Positions 53,559-63,752 are shown, numbered from the stretch's first letter. The stretch: 64,000 nt of DNA from JANSWY01 sp965243755 (GCA_965243755.1 CBDEVW010000003.1:930001-994000); one strand, 5' to 3'. The notes: generated by a model from the letters alone, not told the origin. Numbers and translations: made by a program.

Positions 53559-54524
53559 CTAGAATCTGATCACGTAAGCCATGGAAAGTATCCAGTCTCT
53601 GGTAAGGCCATCCGGGTTTACATCCCGATCATCGAGTTTTAGGCCGTAAGTCAGCTTGAGCGTATTCTTGGTGCTAAAATGGTAAGCAGCACCTCCAATT
53701 GCCGAAAGAGCCAGACCTGTAGTGCCCTCCACTTTGATTCTCTCTCCGAATGTTGGAGAACCTGCCTGCATATCCGATATCTCATCTTTCGTGATTCTAA
53801 TGATTGGCAGCATACCAAGTCTGAAATCAAATTTGGAATACAGGAAACTGCGTTCCACCCTGAACATCACATCTGTTCCCCTTTTCAAGTTATTGGCCAG
53901 GTGGTTGTCTTCCAGGTAACTTCTGCTGGGATAACCAGGCCACTCGGCCCATCGGAAGTCATTTTCATTCTCGGTAAGGGCAATTTGAATTCCAGTGGCA
54001 AACATCCATTTTTTACTGATCATTGATACCCCGGCAATAGCGTCGTAACTTCCCAGTGTCGTTTGATAATACATGGGCAGATCTCCCGAGCCATTTTCAG
54101 AAGAAAACTCCTCATCTGATTTGCCAGTTGGTATTTTGGCTCCCAATGTTGCATTGATATGAAAATTCTCGGAAGAGTACATGTTCCTGGTAAAACTCAA
54201 TGAAATATCACCCAGACCATTGACCTCTCCAAGGTTTCCTTTCACTCTCATGTAAGGTAATTTGATCTGAAAAGATGATCTGTCGCTCAGACCGAATGTG
54301 AAGTCCGCCGTAAGGGCGTTAATTTCCGGGCTTAAAGTGGTTTGTCCGTGGTAATAATCTATCTCCAGTGCCCTCAGCCTGAAATTGAGCTTTTTGGTAT
54401 ATACCTGACTAGGTCTCATGGCCCCCATGGTACAAAATCCAGCATCACTACAACCCTGGGCCTCAGCTAATGTGGTGGAAACAATGAGTAGAATGACTGT
54501 TGTTACACTTGATAATAACTTCAT
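53559..54524 (-). CDS. predicted outer-membrane beta-barrel protein
   Basis: This encodes 321 residues with a signal peptide (VTTVILLIVSTTLAEA). Alternating strands (LTADFTFGLSDRSSFQIKLP, NALTADFTFG) and a terminal aromatic (ILSMAYVIRF) fit a barrel. The mature N-terminus begins QGCSDAGFC with two cysteines. Its stop touches the start of the TPR-CHAT gene, so the two form an operon. Confidence 0.75.
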   Translation of the reverse strand: MKLLSSVTTVILLIVSTTLAEAQGCSDAGFCTMGAMRPSQVYTKKLNFRLRALEIDYYHGQTTLSPEINALTADFTFGLSDRSSFQIKLPYMRVKGNLGEVNGLGDISLSFTRNMYSSENFHINATLGAKIPTGKSDEEFSSENGSGDLPMYYQTTLGSYDAIAGVSMISKKWMFATGIQIALTENENDFRWAEWPGYPSRSYLEDNHLANNLKRGTDVMFRVERSFLYSKFDFRLGMLPIIRITKDEISDMQAGSPTFGERIKVEGTTGLALSAIGGAAYHFSTKNTLKLTYGLKLDDRDVNPDGLTRDWILSMAYVIRF

Positions 54525-54620
54525 GAATCAAGAACGTTAGTTTTATACGAAAGGCTGGCTCTATATATAAATTTAGCTTATTTGATTGGTTTGACAAGCT
54601 TTGTCTCCCTAAAAGTAGAA

Positions 54621-54639
54621 AAGCCTGCAAAAGCAGGCT
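54621..54639 (-). terminator. terminator after the aspartyl-protease-like gene
   Basis: AGCCTGC and GCAGGCT arms with a four-base loop are followed on the minus strand by TTTCTACTTTT. Confidence 0.8.
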
Positions 54640-54673
54640 CATCCTATTTATTCACTTGGTTTGAAGTTGCCGT

Positions 54674-55855
54674 TTAAATCAGGTCGTGACGCTCTACGTC
54701 CACTACCATTTCTTTTCCTCCTCTGTTGATTTTCATTTTGAAATTACCTCCCTCATTGTTGATCAGTTTCTTGATGTCCGGAAGTACCATTTCGCTTACC
54801 GGTTTGCCATCTATCTCAACGATCTCATCGTCCACCTGGAGGCCGATTTCCTTTGCTACGCCAATCTCGTAAATTTTGTGTACCAGTACCTTAGTAAGGT
54901 CCTCATTCATTTGTACATCAAAACCTGTGGTATTGACATGGAAAGCCTCGTCAATGTAGCTGTTTTTTTCCCAGTACATTTTCATGTTTTTGTAGTCCAG
55001 GATTATATTGAACCTTCTCAGTACATTATTTCCGATAATACCAAACACCTTCTTGCTGTGTTGAATACCATGTTTTGCCTGGCTGATCCCTACCGGCATA
55101 TTTTTGAAAGTCACATCTTTGATTTTGAATTCTACCACTCTACCTTCATAATGAACCGTTTCTTCACGACCAAGTCCACCGGTAAGGTAGCTGTAGTGCT
55201 CTCCTGTTTTTTCAATGATGCCATGCTTATTAACAAATGGAGTGTTAAAATCAACTGTAGTTCCTGCTCCGGTATTGACAAAATATTCACCTTTAAGCTC
55301 TTCACCGTTATTCAGTTTTACTTTGCATGGAATATGAGGGATGAAGTTGGTTAGATCAAGGTCAAATTCAATGCCATCACCTTCATATTTGAATGTTTCA
55401 GGGTCATAGATTTCAAACTCCATTCTGTCATAATCGATTTGAACAATGTGCTGATCAAGCAGGTCAAAGCCAATGATACCATCCACATTTCGTCCGATTA
55501 GTCTTTCCAGGTGATTCAAAGACAGGCTATATACTTCTATGTCTTCTAACTCCTCGTCACCAATTTCAAGCACATTGTGCAATATCAATGCTCCGGTAAC
55601 ACTTCCAGAGGCACTGGTTCTTTTTACCTCGTGATTTCTATCGAGGTTGAGGTTTTCTGCTATATCTGTGTCAATTACGGTTAAACCATCACCGGTATCA
55701 AAAATGAAATCCAACGGCTCAGAGCCATCCACTTTTACTTTGATAAAAATGTGATCTCCAAACAGTTCAAATGGAATTGATTGAATTGGTTCCTGCTGTG
55801 CATATGCAGCAACACAAAATAGTCCCAATACAAATGTCAAAAATTTTCTTTTCAT
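54674..55855 (-). CDS. PDZ-containing aspartyl-protease-like protein
   Basis: This encodes 393 residues with a signal peptide (KFLTFVLGLFCVAAYA). Two retropepsin-like halves follow: FIFDTGDGLTVIDTD has an intact DTG, whereas the second site reads YFVNTGAGTTVDF with Asn in place of Asp. A PDZ domain (about 310-385; VDDEIVEIDGKPVSEM) ends the protein. Family members are usually pepsin-like with both Asp residues, so this one may be inactive. Confidence 0.82.
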   Translation of the reverse strand: MKRKFLTFVLGLFCVAAYAQQEPIQSIPFELFGDHIFIKVKVDGSEPLDFIFDTGDGLTVIDTDIAENLNLDRNHEVKRTSASGSVTGALILHNVLEIGDEELEDIEVYSLSLNHLERLIGRNVDGIIGFDLLDQHIVQIDYDRMEFEIYDPETFKYEGDGIEFDLDLTNFIPHIPCKVKLNNGEELKGEYFVNTGAGTTVDFNTPFVNKHGIIEKTGEHYSYLTGGLGREETVHYEGRVVEFKIKDVTFKNMPVGISQAKHGIQHSKKVFGIIGNNVLRRFNIILDYKNMKMYWEKNSYIDEAFHVNTTGFDVQMNEDLTKVLVHKIYEIGVAKEIGLQVDDEIVEIDGKPVSEMVLPDIKKLINNEGGNFKMKINRGGKEMVVDVERHDLI

Positions 55856-56240
55856 ACTTAGTTAGGTCTTTTATCTAAATACAAGATAACATTTTGAATC
55901 AAAAAAAATGTATAGATGAGAATATTTTCAAGATGAGTGTGAGTTGAATGAATGATGGCCCTGAAAATTCCTGACCCCAATTGGTCCTACCTCAATGGAA
56001 ATAACAATCACCCTGATGGTCATCTGGTGGAATGAATAATGACCCAACCAGATTGAAATTTCAGTCACAACTCCATTAAAATTCTTGGAATAATACAATT
56101 AGAAAAAGCAAATTGATCCGTTTCTGCCTACACAGTGGCTACCATGTGGCTACAGTGTGGCTACACAGTGACTACATTGCCGGAATCTTACAATATTTAT
56201 ATTTCTATATTCACCAGGGCGGTCAGCGTAATTAAGGTAC
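55856..56240. other. intergenic region with an 11-bp phased repeat
   Basis: No supportable gene lies here. The notable content is four copies of an 11-bp direct repeat at 56135-56175, described separately. A short plus-strand frame covering 56135-56404 is discounted. Confidence 0.5.
56135..56175. repeat. four 11-bp phased direct repeats
   Basis: GTGGCTAC occurs at 56135, 56146 and 56157, and GTGACTAC at 56168, each spaced by three variable bases. The 11-bp period places each copy on roughly the same DNA face. It lies 280 bases upstream of the aspartyl-protease-like gene. Confidence 0.85.
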
Positions 56241-56273
56241 AAAAAAAGGCCAACTCCCAAGAGTCGGCCTTTT
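56241..56273 (-). terminator. terminator after susD-like gene
   Basis: AAGGCCGACTC and GAGTTGGCCTT pair across a short loop, followed on the minus strand by a T run. It is the end of the Sus-like operon. Confidence 0.85.
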
Positions 56274-56300
56274 GCATTGAATATAGTATTTACCCCAATA

Positions 56301-57884
56301 CTAATAATTTTCGCTATTTTGTTTCATGTTTGGATTGGCGGTTAGTTCGGTTGCGGGGATTGGGAAAAACTGAAGGTGCGGTGCAGTTGCCTGTCCTTCT
56401 TTAACACCACCTTTCCATGCCCAGATGCCATTGTTAAATGCATCAAACCTAATGAGGTCTATTCTTCTGGTGGCCTCCCAGTGCAACTCCCTGGATCTCT
56501 CGTCAAGGATAAAATCTAATGTCAATTCTCCTGCAGTGATGTTACCCGAATTGTCCCCATAAGCTCTCTGTCGAAGTTCATTAATCAGATTGAGTGCAGT
56601 AGCCTGATCGCCTCCAGCTCCTCTTAAAACCAATTCTGCATACATCAGGTAAGCATCAGCTAATCTAAACATTGGATAATCTGTATCTACATGAGTTCCG
56701 TCAGCACCATCTCCACCGGTGGAAGTTTTATTGGTGTATTTCGGAACAGCGTATCCGTTGCTAAACTGTGTTAGGGTATCTACCTCGAGTTGCTGGCCTG
56801 CTGTAAAGAAATTAGCTCTTGTGTCAGTATTCCCGGATATGTCATCAAAAACACTCACAAATGTTGGAGTTGCTCTAATTCCACCCCAGCCGGCTTCTAC
56901 GCCATAATCACTATCTACCATTGGTCCATCACTATTAGCGGATATCGCAGCATGTACCAAAAATGTAGTACTCCCCCAGCTTTGTGAATTTACACCGTCG
57001 GCAGGAAGAGTAAAGATCAGTTCGTTTCTGGCTGCTGAGCTCCCATTATCGGCCATAAATAATTCTCTGTAATTAGGTGTTAGAGAATAGCCACCGTCAT
57101 TGATAATGCTATTAACATCTGCAAGAGCATCCGACCACCGTGGTGTACCGGTATAAACTTCAGCATTAAGGTATAATTTGGCTCTTAGCATCCATAAAGC
57201 AGCCCTATCAGCTCTTCCGTACTCATTTTCCTGTGGAGCGATCATGCGATTCTCAATTTCGTTTAACTCCGATTCAATGAAGTTAAAAATTGTTTGAGCA
57301 GTTTCCTGCTCAGGGTTTTGTGCAGAAATTCTTGTGATCAATGGTACTTCTCTGAAAAAGTCCAGGGCATGCCAATAACAAAGTGCTCTAAGGAAGCGTG
57401 CTTCTGCTCTGAATGTATTGATTTCATCCCAATCTTCTTCTGGCACATCGTACGCGATTAGCCGATCTTCCGTAGACTGCTCAAGAAAGTCATTGGAAAG
57501 GGCTATAGTATAATAAATTCTATAATAAAGCACCCTTATGAATTGATTCTCAGAACTCCATGTAAGGGTATTTAAATCCTGAATACCTGCATCAGTCCAT
57601 GCAATTACTGTCTCATCGGTAGGCAACTGATTTGCTTTCCAGTAGGCTCTGATATAACTGGTAAATCCCTCATCAGCGATGATGTTCAGGTCCGTATCTC
57701 CTGCCGGTCCGTTTTGTCCTGTAAGCGATAAACTGGCATAAAGCTTAGCCAGATATTCCTTGAATGCCTGACCATCGGTAAAGGTCAAATTGGCGGGAGT
57801 TCCTGTTCTTGGTACTACTTCCAAGTCTTCGCAAGAAAAGGATATCGTGCATAAAGCAAATAATATAGTTAGTATTTTTTTCAT
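56301..57884 (-). CDS. SusD/RagB family outer-membrane lipoprotein
   Basis: This encodes 527 residues. MKKILTILFALCTISFSCED is a lipoprotein signal. NTFRAEARFLRALCYWHALD and FREVPLITR match the SusD TPR-like fold, and LDFILDERSRELHWEATRRI the conserved C-terminal segment. It binds glycans at the cell surface with SusC. Adjacent GH13 suggests alpha-glucan. Confidence 0.93.
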   Translation of the reverse strand: MKKILTILFALCTISFSCEDLEVVPRTGTPANLTFTDGQAFKEYLAKLYASLSLTGQNGPAGDTDLNIIADEGFTSYIRAYWKANQLPTDETVIAWTDAGIQDLNTLTWSSENQFIRVLYYRIYYTIALSNDFLEQSTEDRLIAYDVPEEDWDEINTFRAEARFLRALCYWHALDFFREVPLITRISAQNPEQETAQTIFNFIESELNEIENRMIAPQENEYGRADRAALWMLRAKLYLNAEVYTGTPRWSDALADVNSIINDGGYSLTPNYRELFMADNGSSAARNELIFTLPADGVNSQSWGSTTFLVHAAISANSDGPMVDSDYGVEAGWGGIRATPTFVSVFDDISGNTDTRANFFTAGQQLEVDTLTQFSNGYAVPKYTNKTSTGGDGADGTHVDTDYPMFRLADAYLMYAELVLRGAGGDQATALNLINELRQRAYGDNSGNITAGELTLDFILDERSRELHWEATRRIDLIRFDAFNNGIWAWKGGVKEGQATAPHLQFFPIPATELTANPNMKQNSENY

Positions 57885-57895
57885 CTTTTGCTAGT

Positions 57896-60880
57896 TTAGA
57901 AAGTCAGATTAATTCCACCGATCAAATTCAAAGCTCTTGGATAAAGATTGTTATCAATTCCATTTGATATCTCCGGATCAAGTCCTGAATAACCTGTAAT
58001 TGTCAGTACATTCTGAGCAGTTACATACAATCTCATTTTCATGAATGAAAGCTTGTTGAAATTATATGATAATGTAATGTTGTCCAGTTTAAGGAAGGAA
58101 GCATTTTCCAGGTAATAATCGGAGAACAATTGGTGGTTAGTAAACCTGGTTTCGATTACTGACCTATGTAAATTGTTTATACCGCTTCCAGCCGGAGACA
58201 ACCTGTTAAAAAACCCCTTACTTGAAGCTACGTTATTATACACGTAGTTTCCGACCTTGCTCCTTAGTGTGAATGAAAGGTTAAAATCTCCATAGGATGT
58301 GTTTGAGGTTAGACCAAATTCACCTGTTGGGAGGGCATTCTTTTTGGCTACCAGGTCATCCTCATTGATTATACCATCATCATTTTGATCCACATACATG
58401 TCTATTGGTGTTACAAATCCTCCATCAGCCATTGGTAGTCCATTTTCGTAAATGTGTTCCCGTACATTAAATGTCAGGATAGACTCTCCTTCCTGAATGA
58501 CCTGAATGAACTGACCAACATCTCCTGAGATAATACTTCCTAAATCTACGATTCTGTCTGTCCCTCCCAGATCTGTAATTTCATTCCGGTTATGAGCAGC
58601 ATTGAAAGAAAGTTTCCAGTTTAGCTTAGAGTTGTCAATAATTACACTGCTCAATTCAAGTTCAATTCCTTCATTCACCATGGATCCTACATTGGTAAGT
58701 AGTCTTGGTGCAAGGTTAATCCCAGCCGGTATAATAGTTTCAAACAAAAGGTCATCAGTATTTCTCCTGTAAACTTCTAATGATCCGTAAACACGCCCAC
58801 CTTTAAAGGTGTAATCCAAACCGATATTGTATGTCTCTGTTTGCTCCCACTTTATATCGGGATCAACAGCTCTTGGACGTGTAAGGTTGTAGAATTGATT
58901 ACCAAACTGATATCGGGCATCATTGGTACTGCTGAAATAAAATGTTTTATAAAGGTATGGCGCAAATTCCTGGTTACCCAGTCTACCCCAACCAGCTCTG
59001 ATTTTCATATCGTCAAATGCTCCTTTAAGGAATCCAGCAAATGATTCATCATATATTCTCCAGCCCAAAGCGACAGAGGGGAAAAATCCGTACCTGTTAC
59101 TTTTACCAAACTGACTACTTCCATCTGCTCTGAAATTGAGTGTTGCCAGGTATTTGTCCTTAAATGTATAGTTTACACGACCGAAATATGACCGTTGCAC
59201 GATTTTATTGTATGTGGGCAGGTCGGTCTTAATTAATGTCGCAGGGCTTAAATCAAATCTGGTATATTTTCCATCTGATAACGTATCTGCAAAGAAGTTT
59301 GTCTTTTCAAAATTGAAAGTCTGAAACGAATATCCCGCAGTAAAATCAATTGAATGATCATCAAATTGCTTTTTATAGTTTCCATAAGACTCTACCAATA
59401 CACTTGTTTTGAGAGACTCATCAAATGTAAGGGACCCTTTTTGGTATACTCCCACCATATCAAGCGATTGAAAAAAACGATTCTTGGAAGTAGTTACATC
59501 TACAGATAAATTATTCGTCCAGGTAAGTCCCTCGATAAACTTTGGCTTAAAAATCATCTCAGCTTTACTGATATTTCTGAACGACCGGCCAATATTAGTG
59601 GTTAGATCTTGTCTGGCAACAGGGTTTTGCACACCTAGTCCTCCATGCGTAATCTGCTCATAGTAGCCACCATAAATGCTATTAGGGTCTCTTATAGGAA
59701 GTGTGGGATTCATGTCTGTTGCTGCTCCCATCTGTTGCTCCGGAAAACTATTCTTAAGAAATGAGTTTTTGGTAACAATCTTTAGTTCAACAGCATCTTC
59801 ATAGAATCTTCGGTTATAATTCATGGAAAAGATATTTCTTTCTATTTGGTCTTTTCTCATCACTCCGTTCAACGTCTGATGCATCAGTGAAACATATACA
59901 TCGCTTACCTTGTCTCCACTACTCAGTGAAATGGCATGCTTTACCCCGGTTGCAGTTTGTGTCACCGCATCCACCCAATCTGTATTGGCATCACCTAGCT
60001 CTTCTGCCTGATTCGGGAAATTACTCTGCACCAGCGTTCTGAATTCCTCAGCCGTTAATATATCTGGAGATTCCTGAATTTGACTGGTTGAGTAGTAAGC
60101 GTCGTAGCTTATTCTGGGTGCACCAGACTGACCTTTCTTGGTGGTAATTATAATAACCCCCTTTGCACCCCTGGAACCGTAGATTGCTGCTGCCGAAGCA
60201 TCCTTTAATACGGTAATATTTTCAATATCTTCTGTGTTTAAAAAGTTTAAGGGGCTTCTCTGGCCCGGTGGAGTATCCGTATTATCAAGAATAACACCAT
60301 CTACTACATACAAGGGGTCACTGTTCGCATTTATGGAAGATCTTCCTCTTATCCGTACTTCAGGAGCGTTTCCGGGACCTCCTGTTGGAGTGACACTGAC
60401 ACCTGCTGCCTTTCCCGCCAAAAGTTCGGCAGGATTGGTTATAGCGCCCTTGTTGAAATTTTCATTGTCGATTTTGGCCACCACACCAGTCATGTCTTTT
60501 TTCTCAACAGCTCCGTAACCAACAACCACCACTTCCTGCAGCTCTGCAATGTCCAAAGATAGGACCACATTGATCGTGGATTGAGTTCCTACTACTACTT
60601 CTTTTGTTTTGTAGCCCACAAAGGAGTATATGAGTGTAGCCCCCTGATTAACTACTAACTGATAATTTCCATCAAAGTCTGAGATGGTTCCATTACTCGT
60701 TCCTTTTTCCACTATGTTCACTCCGGGCAAGGTTTCGCCATCATCCCCTGCGACATTACCTGTGATGGTAATTTCCTGTGCATATGTCGTAGTTGCCAAC
60801 ATGATAACACCTAGTGCTAAAGCAAAACGACCCAGTGGCAAGTTTCTTAAAGCTCGCACAAAGCTGTAAAACTTCTTCAT
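57896..60880 (-). CDS. SusC-type TonB-dependent receptor
   Basis: This encodes 994 residues. A signal peptide, then a carboxypeptidase-regulatory-like domain (ITGNVAGDDGETLPGVNIVE), a TonB-like box region and plug (ELQEVVVVGYGAVEKKDMTG, LYVVDGVILDNTDT, VLKDASAAAIYGSRGAKGV) and a barrel ending INLTF. Energised import of oligosaccharide with the SusD partner 11 bases downstream. Confidence 0.95.
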   Translation of the reverse strand: MKKFYSFVRALRNLPLGRFALALGVIMLATTTYAQEITITGNVAGDDGETLPGVNIVEKGTSNGTISDFDGNYQLVVNQGATLIYSFVGYKTKEVVVGTQSTINVVLSLDIAELQEVVVVGYGAVEKKDMTGVVAKIDNENFNKGAITNPAELLAGKAAGVSVTPTGGPGNAPEVRIRGRSSINANSDPLYVVDGVILDNTDTPPGQRSPLNFLNTEDIENITVLKDASAAAIYGSRGAKGVIIITTKKGQSGAPRISYDAYYSTSQIQESPDILTAEEFRTLVQSNFPNQAEELGDANTDWVDAVTQTATGVKHAISLSSGDKVSDVYVSLMHQTLNGVMRKDQIERNIFSMNYNRRFYEDAVELKIVTKNSFLKNSFPEQQMGAATDMNPTLPIRDPNSIYGGYYEQITHGGLGVQNPVARQDLTTNIGRSFRNISKAEMIFKPKFIEGLTWTNNLSVDVTTSKNRFFQSLDMVGVYQKGSLTFDESLKTSVLVESYGNYKKQFDDHSIDFTAGYSFQTFNFEKTNFFADTLSDGKYTRFDLSPATLIKTDLPTYNKIVQRSYFGRVNYTFKDKYLATLNFRADGSSQFGKSNRYGFFPSVALGWRIYDESFAGFLKGAFDDMKIRAGWGRLGNQEFAPYLYKTFYFSSTNDARYQFGNQFYNLTRPRAVDPDIKWEQTETYNIGLDYTFKGGRVYGSLEVYRRNTDDLLFETIIPAGINLAPRLLTNVGSMVNEGIELELSSVIIDNSKLNWKLSFNAAHNRNEITDLGGTDRIVDLGSIISGDVGQFIQVIQEGESILTFNVREHIYENGLPMADGGFVTPIDMYVDQNDDGIINEDDLVAKKNALPTGEFGLTSNTSYGDFNLSFTLRSKVGNYVYNNVASSKGFFNRLSPAGSGINNLHRSVIETRFTNHQLFSDYYLENASFLKLDNITLSYNFNKLSFMKMRLYVTAQNVLTITGYSGLDPEISNGIDNNLYPRALNLIGGINLTF

Positions 60881-60896
60881 ATTACTGTTTTATTTT

Positions 60897-63656
60897 TTAT
60901 TGTTTGATCACTCTTTGTTTTTCGATACCATATGTGGTTTCAAACTCACATATGTAAATTCCTTTGCTCAAAAAGGAGAAATCAACTTCTACCCGATTTC
61001 TGGCACTGTCCATTTCTTTGTTGAATAGCATGTGGCCATTCATGTCATACACTTTGATCCATCGTATGGGTTGATCTGATGTTATTTGTAATTCATTTAC
61101 CACAGGATTTGGAAATACCTGAGCAGCACTCGATAATTCCCCATTCGAAGAGGTCACAAAACTGGTAGCATCTATCGAAATGAAGTTATCTATGGGCTCA
61201 GATGTTAGCACGTAAAACTCACCTGGTTCCAGCGAAAGCTCGTTAGGGTCTACTACATTAAATTCCTCTCCGGACAGGTAGTTGTACCATGTTCCGGAAG
61301 AAAGTATGTGTGGGTCCCCAACCGTAAATGACTTCCCAAAATTTCCAAAAGCGCAGATTTTTACATCGTTGTTGTCATAGTTGATCCATTTTACCTGTCC
61401 GGAATAATCCCAGTCAAAATTTTCTTCATTCAGGTAATCAGTTTTAGTCTTCAGGTTGATCAGAGCCTGGTAAGTGGCAAATAGTTTAGCCCTTTCAGGG
61501 TCGTCCAGATATTCCCAGTGCAGTGGTTTTACACCTAAGCGGTCATTATTGAGTTCTTCGTCATAGCCATATTCTCCAAACTGCCAGATCATTTTTGGTC
61601 CTGGAACAAGGAAGAAAAATGCGGCATTTTGTTTCAATCTATTGAGTCTTGCTGTCACAGCTTCTTCGTCATCACTTTTACCTTTGCTGATTTCGAACAT
61701 AATCCTTTCTTCATCGTGGCTTTCCATGTAGGAAACCAGGTGAGGGTGGTCCCAGCCTCTGGCCTTGTAATATTGCCAGTCGATATCTACTATCAAGCCA
61801 TTTCCGGTAGATTTGAATGTCCCATGATTATTACCCCAGAGCATCATGCCATAATTGGCCAACTCCCGTTCTTCGGAGTTATCGGCAAAGTGTTCCAGGA
61901 TCACATAGGTCTCGGGGTTTTGTTCCCAAATTACGTCTGCCATCCTCTTGAGCAGAGTAATTCTGGAAGCATCGTAAGCACCCCATGCGCCTACATTGCC
62001 CAATGTATTATTTTGAGTAAATCCTTTGGAGAGGTCGAAACGGTAGCCATCAACCTTATACTTTTCGGTCCAGTAGGTCACTACCCGATCGACATAATCT
62101 TTGGTGTACTGGCTTTCATGATTGAAGTCGTACCCTACATTGAAATCATGTTTTGGTGAAGTGTTAAACCACACATTACTTGAAGTAGGAGGCCCAAAAT
62201 CACCACTTGCTTCCATGCGCACCAAAGGGCTTCTTCCAAAATGATGATTCAGCACCATATCAAGGATGATCGCCATTCCTCTTCCATGAGCTTTATCAAT
62301 CAACTCCTTGAGTTTGTCCTCTGTACCGTAATACTTATCTGGTGCAAATTTGAATGATGGATTATAACCCCAGCTCAGGTTACCCTCAAACTCATTGATT
62401 GGCATCAGTTCAATCGCATTGATGCCTAAAGAATCCAGGTAATCCAGCTTATCGATGACTGCCTGAAAGGTACGCTCTTCAGAGAAGTCTCTTACCAGCA
62501 ATTCATATACCACAAGGTCTTCCCTGGCAGGTCTTTCGTAATCTGCATGTTGCCAATTGTAGTCTGTCTGGGCTGTCTGAAGAAACGAGGCTTCATGTTC
62601 CGTTAATCCATGGGGATATTCTTTTAACCCCGGATACCTGTTTTCCGCAATGATTTCAGCATCATCATAAACAGAACTAACTTTTTCCGTATAGGGATCC
62701 GCTATCACTATTTCTCCGTCTATTAAATATTGATAGATATATTCTGTTCCCGGTTCAAGGCCATCAATAGTAAGCCAGAATTGATCCCCATCCTTCTTCA
62801 TCAGGTAATCCTGATCAAGCGACCAGTCATTGAAATCGCCGATCACAAAAACATTGTCTTTATTAGGAGCTGTTAATACGAGGGTAGCAGAGACGTCAGA
62901 AATATAATTAGGTCCATCCACCATGTTCACAGGGACAGCTTCTTCCGTCACTACAGGTGGAGTTGTGTAGGTATGTTTGTAGGTAAGGGTTTCACTATTG
63001 AATTCGGCAATGAATTCAATAGTATGGACGTTTCCATCATCTATTACTGCATGTTTATAATCTAGTTTTCCCGTATTGGTATCAGTGAAGACAGACACAC
63101 CATCTACAGTGACCTCAATATCAGATAATTCAGACAGGTCTATATCAAGTGAAATGGTGTCATCAGTGTTGTAAAAGGCAAAGTTTTTTGTTGGATTGTT
63201 AACCCGTAACGCATAGCCATCAAAAATTTCAAAAACGTAATCCACTGACTGTCCGTTACTCCAGTCATTACCTTTGATCAGTACTCCTACGCGTTCAATT
63301 TCTTCTGCAGGTTTATTGGTGAAGTCAGTAAGAGTAAGTGATATTGAAAACAGCGTACGTCCGTTTTCAACAGACTTTGTAAATTTTGCTATATCGGTTG
63401 CAGATGGATCAGAGGATGCCGGGTTGACATTAGACGGTACATCTACATTGGTTAAATCTGGTAACCAAAGCCATAACCATGCCTCGCTGAGGGAGGATAA
63501 ACTAGTCCCTGTAACATCATAAGTGATGGTGATTTCTTCTTCCGGTGTGAAGAAAGTTGGATCAATTGAGGGTTGTATATCGACATTCTGACCAAAGCCG
63601 ATCAGCGGTAAAAAAGTGGTCAGTGAAAATATAAGGGTAAATAGCTTTTGTTTCAT
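60897..63656 (-). CDS. secreted GH13 amylase with T9SS sorting domain
   Basis: This encodes 919 residues. A signal peptide, two beta-rich domains, and a CBM48-like domain (VFVIGDFNDWSLDQDYLMKK) precede the GH13 barrel: NAIELMPINEF, ILDMVLNHHFG (region I), VDGYRFDLSKGF (region II, nucleophile Asp), VILEHFAD (region III, acid-base Glu) and MESHDEER (region IV). The last 75 residues (VFPNPVVNELQITSD, LSKGIYICEFETTYG) are a type A T9SS sorting domain. Expected to cleave starch-like glucan outside the cell. Confidence 0.93.
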   Translation of the reverse strand: MKQKLFTLIFSLTTFLPLIGFGQNVDIQPSIDPTFFTPEEEITITYDVTGTSLSSLSEAWLWLWLPDLTNVDVPSNVNPASSDPSATDIAKFTKSVENGRTLFSISLTLTDFTNKPAEEIERVGVLIKGNDWSNGQSVDYVFEIFDGYALRVNNPTKNFAFYNTDDTISLDIDLSELSDIEVTVDGVSVFTDTNTGKLDYKHAVIDDGNVHTIEFIAEFNSETLTYKHTYTTPPVVTEEAVPVNMVDGPNYISDVSATLVLTAPNKDNVFVIGDFNDWSLDQDYLMKKDGDQFWLTIDGLEPGTEYIYQYLIDGEIVIADPYTEKVSSVYDDAEIIAENRYPGLKEYPHGLTEHEASFLQTAQTDYNWQHADYERPAREDLVVYELLVRDFSEERTFQAVIDKLDYLDSLGINAIELMPINEFEGNLSWGYNPSFKFAPDKYYGTEDKLKELIDKAHGRGMAIILDMVLNHHFGRSPLVRMEASGDFGPPTSSNVWFNTSPKHDFNVGYDFNHESQYTKDYVDRVVTYWTEKYKVDGYRFDLSKGFTQNNTLGNVGAWGAYDASRITLLKRMADVIWEQNPETYVILEHFADNSEERELANYGMMLWGNNHGTFKSTGNGLIVDIDWQYYKARGWDHPHLVSYMESHDEERIMFEISKGKSDDEEAVTARLNRLKQNAAFFFLVPGPKMIWQFGEYGYDEELNNDRLGVKPLHWEYLDDPERAKLFATYQALINLKTKTDYLNEENFDWDYSGQVKWINYDNNDVKICAFGNFGKSFTVGDPHILSSGTWYNYLSGEEFNVVDPNELSLEPGEFYVLTSEPIDNFISIDATSFVTSSNGELSSAAQVFPNPVVNELQITSDQPIRWIKVYDMNGHMLFNKEMDSARNRVEVDFSFLSKGIYICEFETTYGIEKQRVIKQ

Positions 63657-63702
63657 TTCGTTCCCGATTAGCTGATCCTGTTTTAGTGAGTGATATGTAG
63701 TT

Positions 63703-63730
63703 AAAGGCTGCCAATTAATTGGCAGCCTTT
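63703..63730. terminator. perfect palindromic terminator between SusE/F-like and GH13 genes
   Basis: AAAGGCTGCCAATT and its exact complement form 14-bp arms with no spacer. It can act on both strands and lies 47 bases upstream of the GH13 start, so the upstream gene and GH13 may be separate or attenuated units. Confidence 0.75.
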
Positions 63731-63752
63731 AGTATAGTTGATAATTAATTCC

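Noticed and set aside
54686..55354. Long plus-strand frame opposite the aspartyl-protease-like gene (222 codons)
   Set aside because: The minus-strand protein has recognisable domains; this one has none and lacks a coherent start context.
56135..56175. Short direct repeats considered as a CRISPR or a minisatellite
   Set aside because: The 11-bp period with 3-base gaps is far too short for CRISPR, and only four copies exist.
61629..62159. Plus-strand frame opposite the GH13 catalytic domain
   Set aside because: It overlaps the essential catalytic motifs of the amylase on the other strand.
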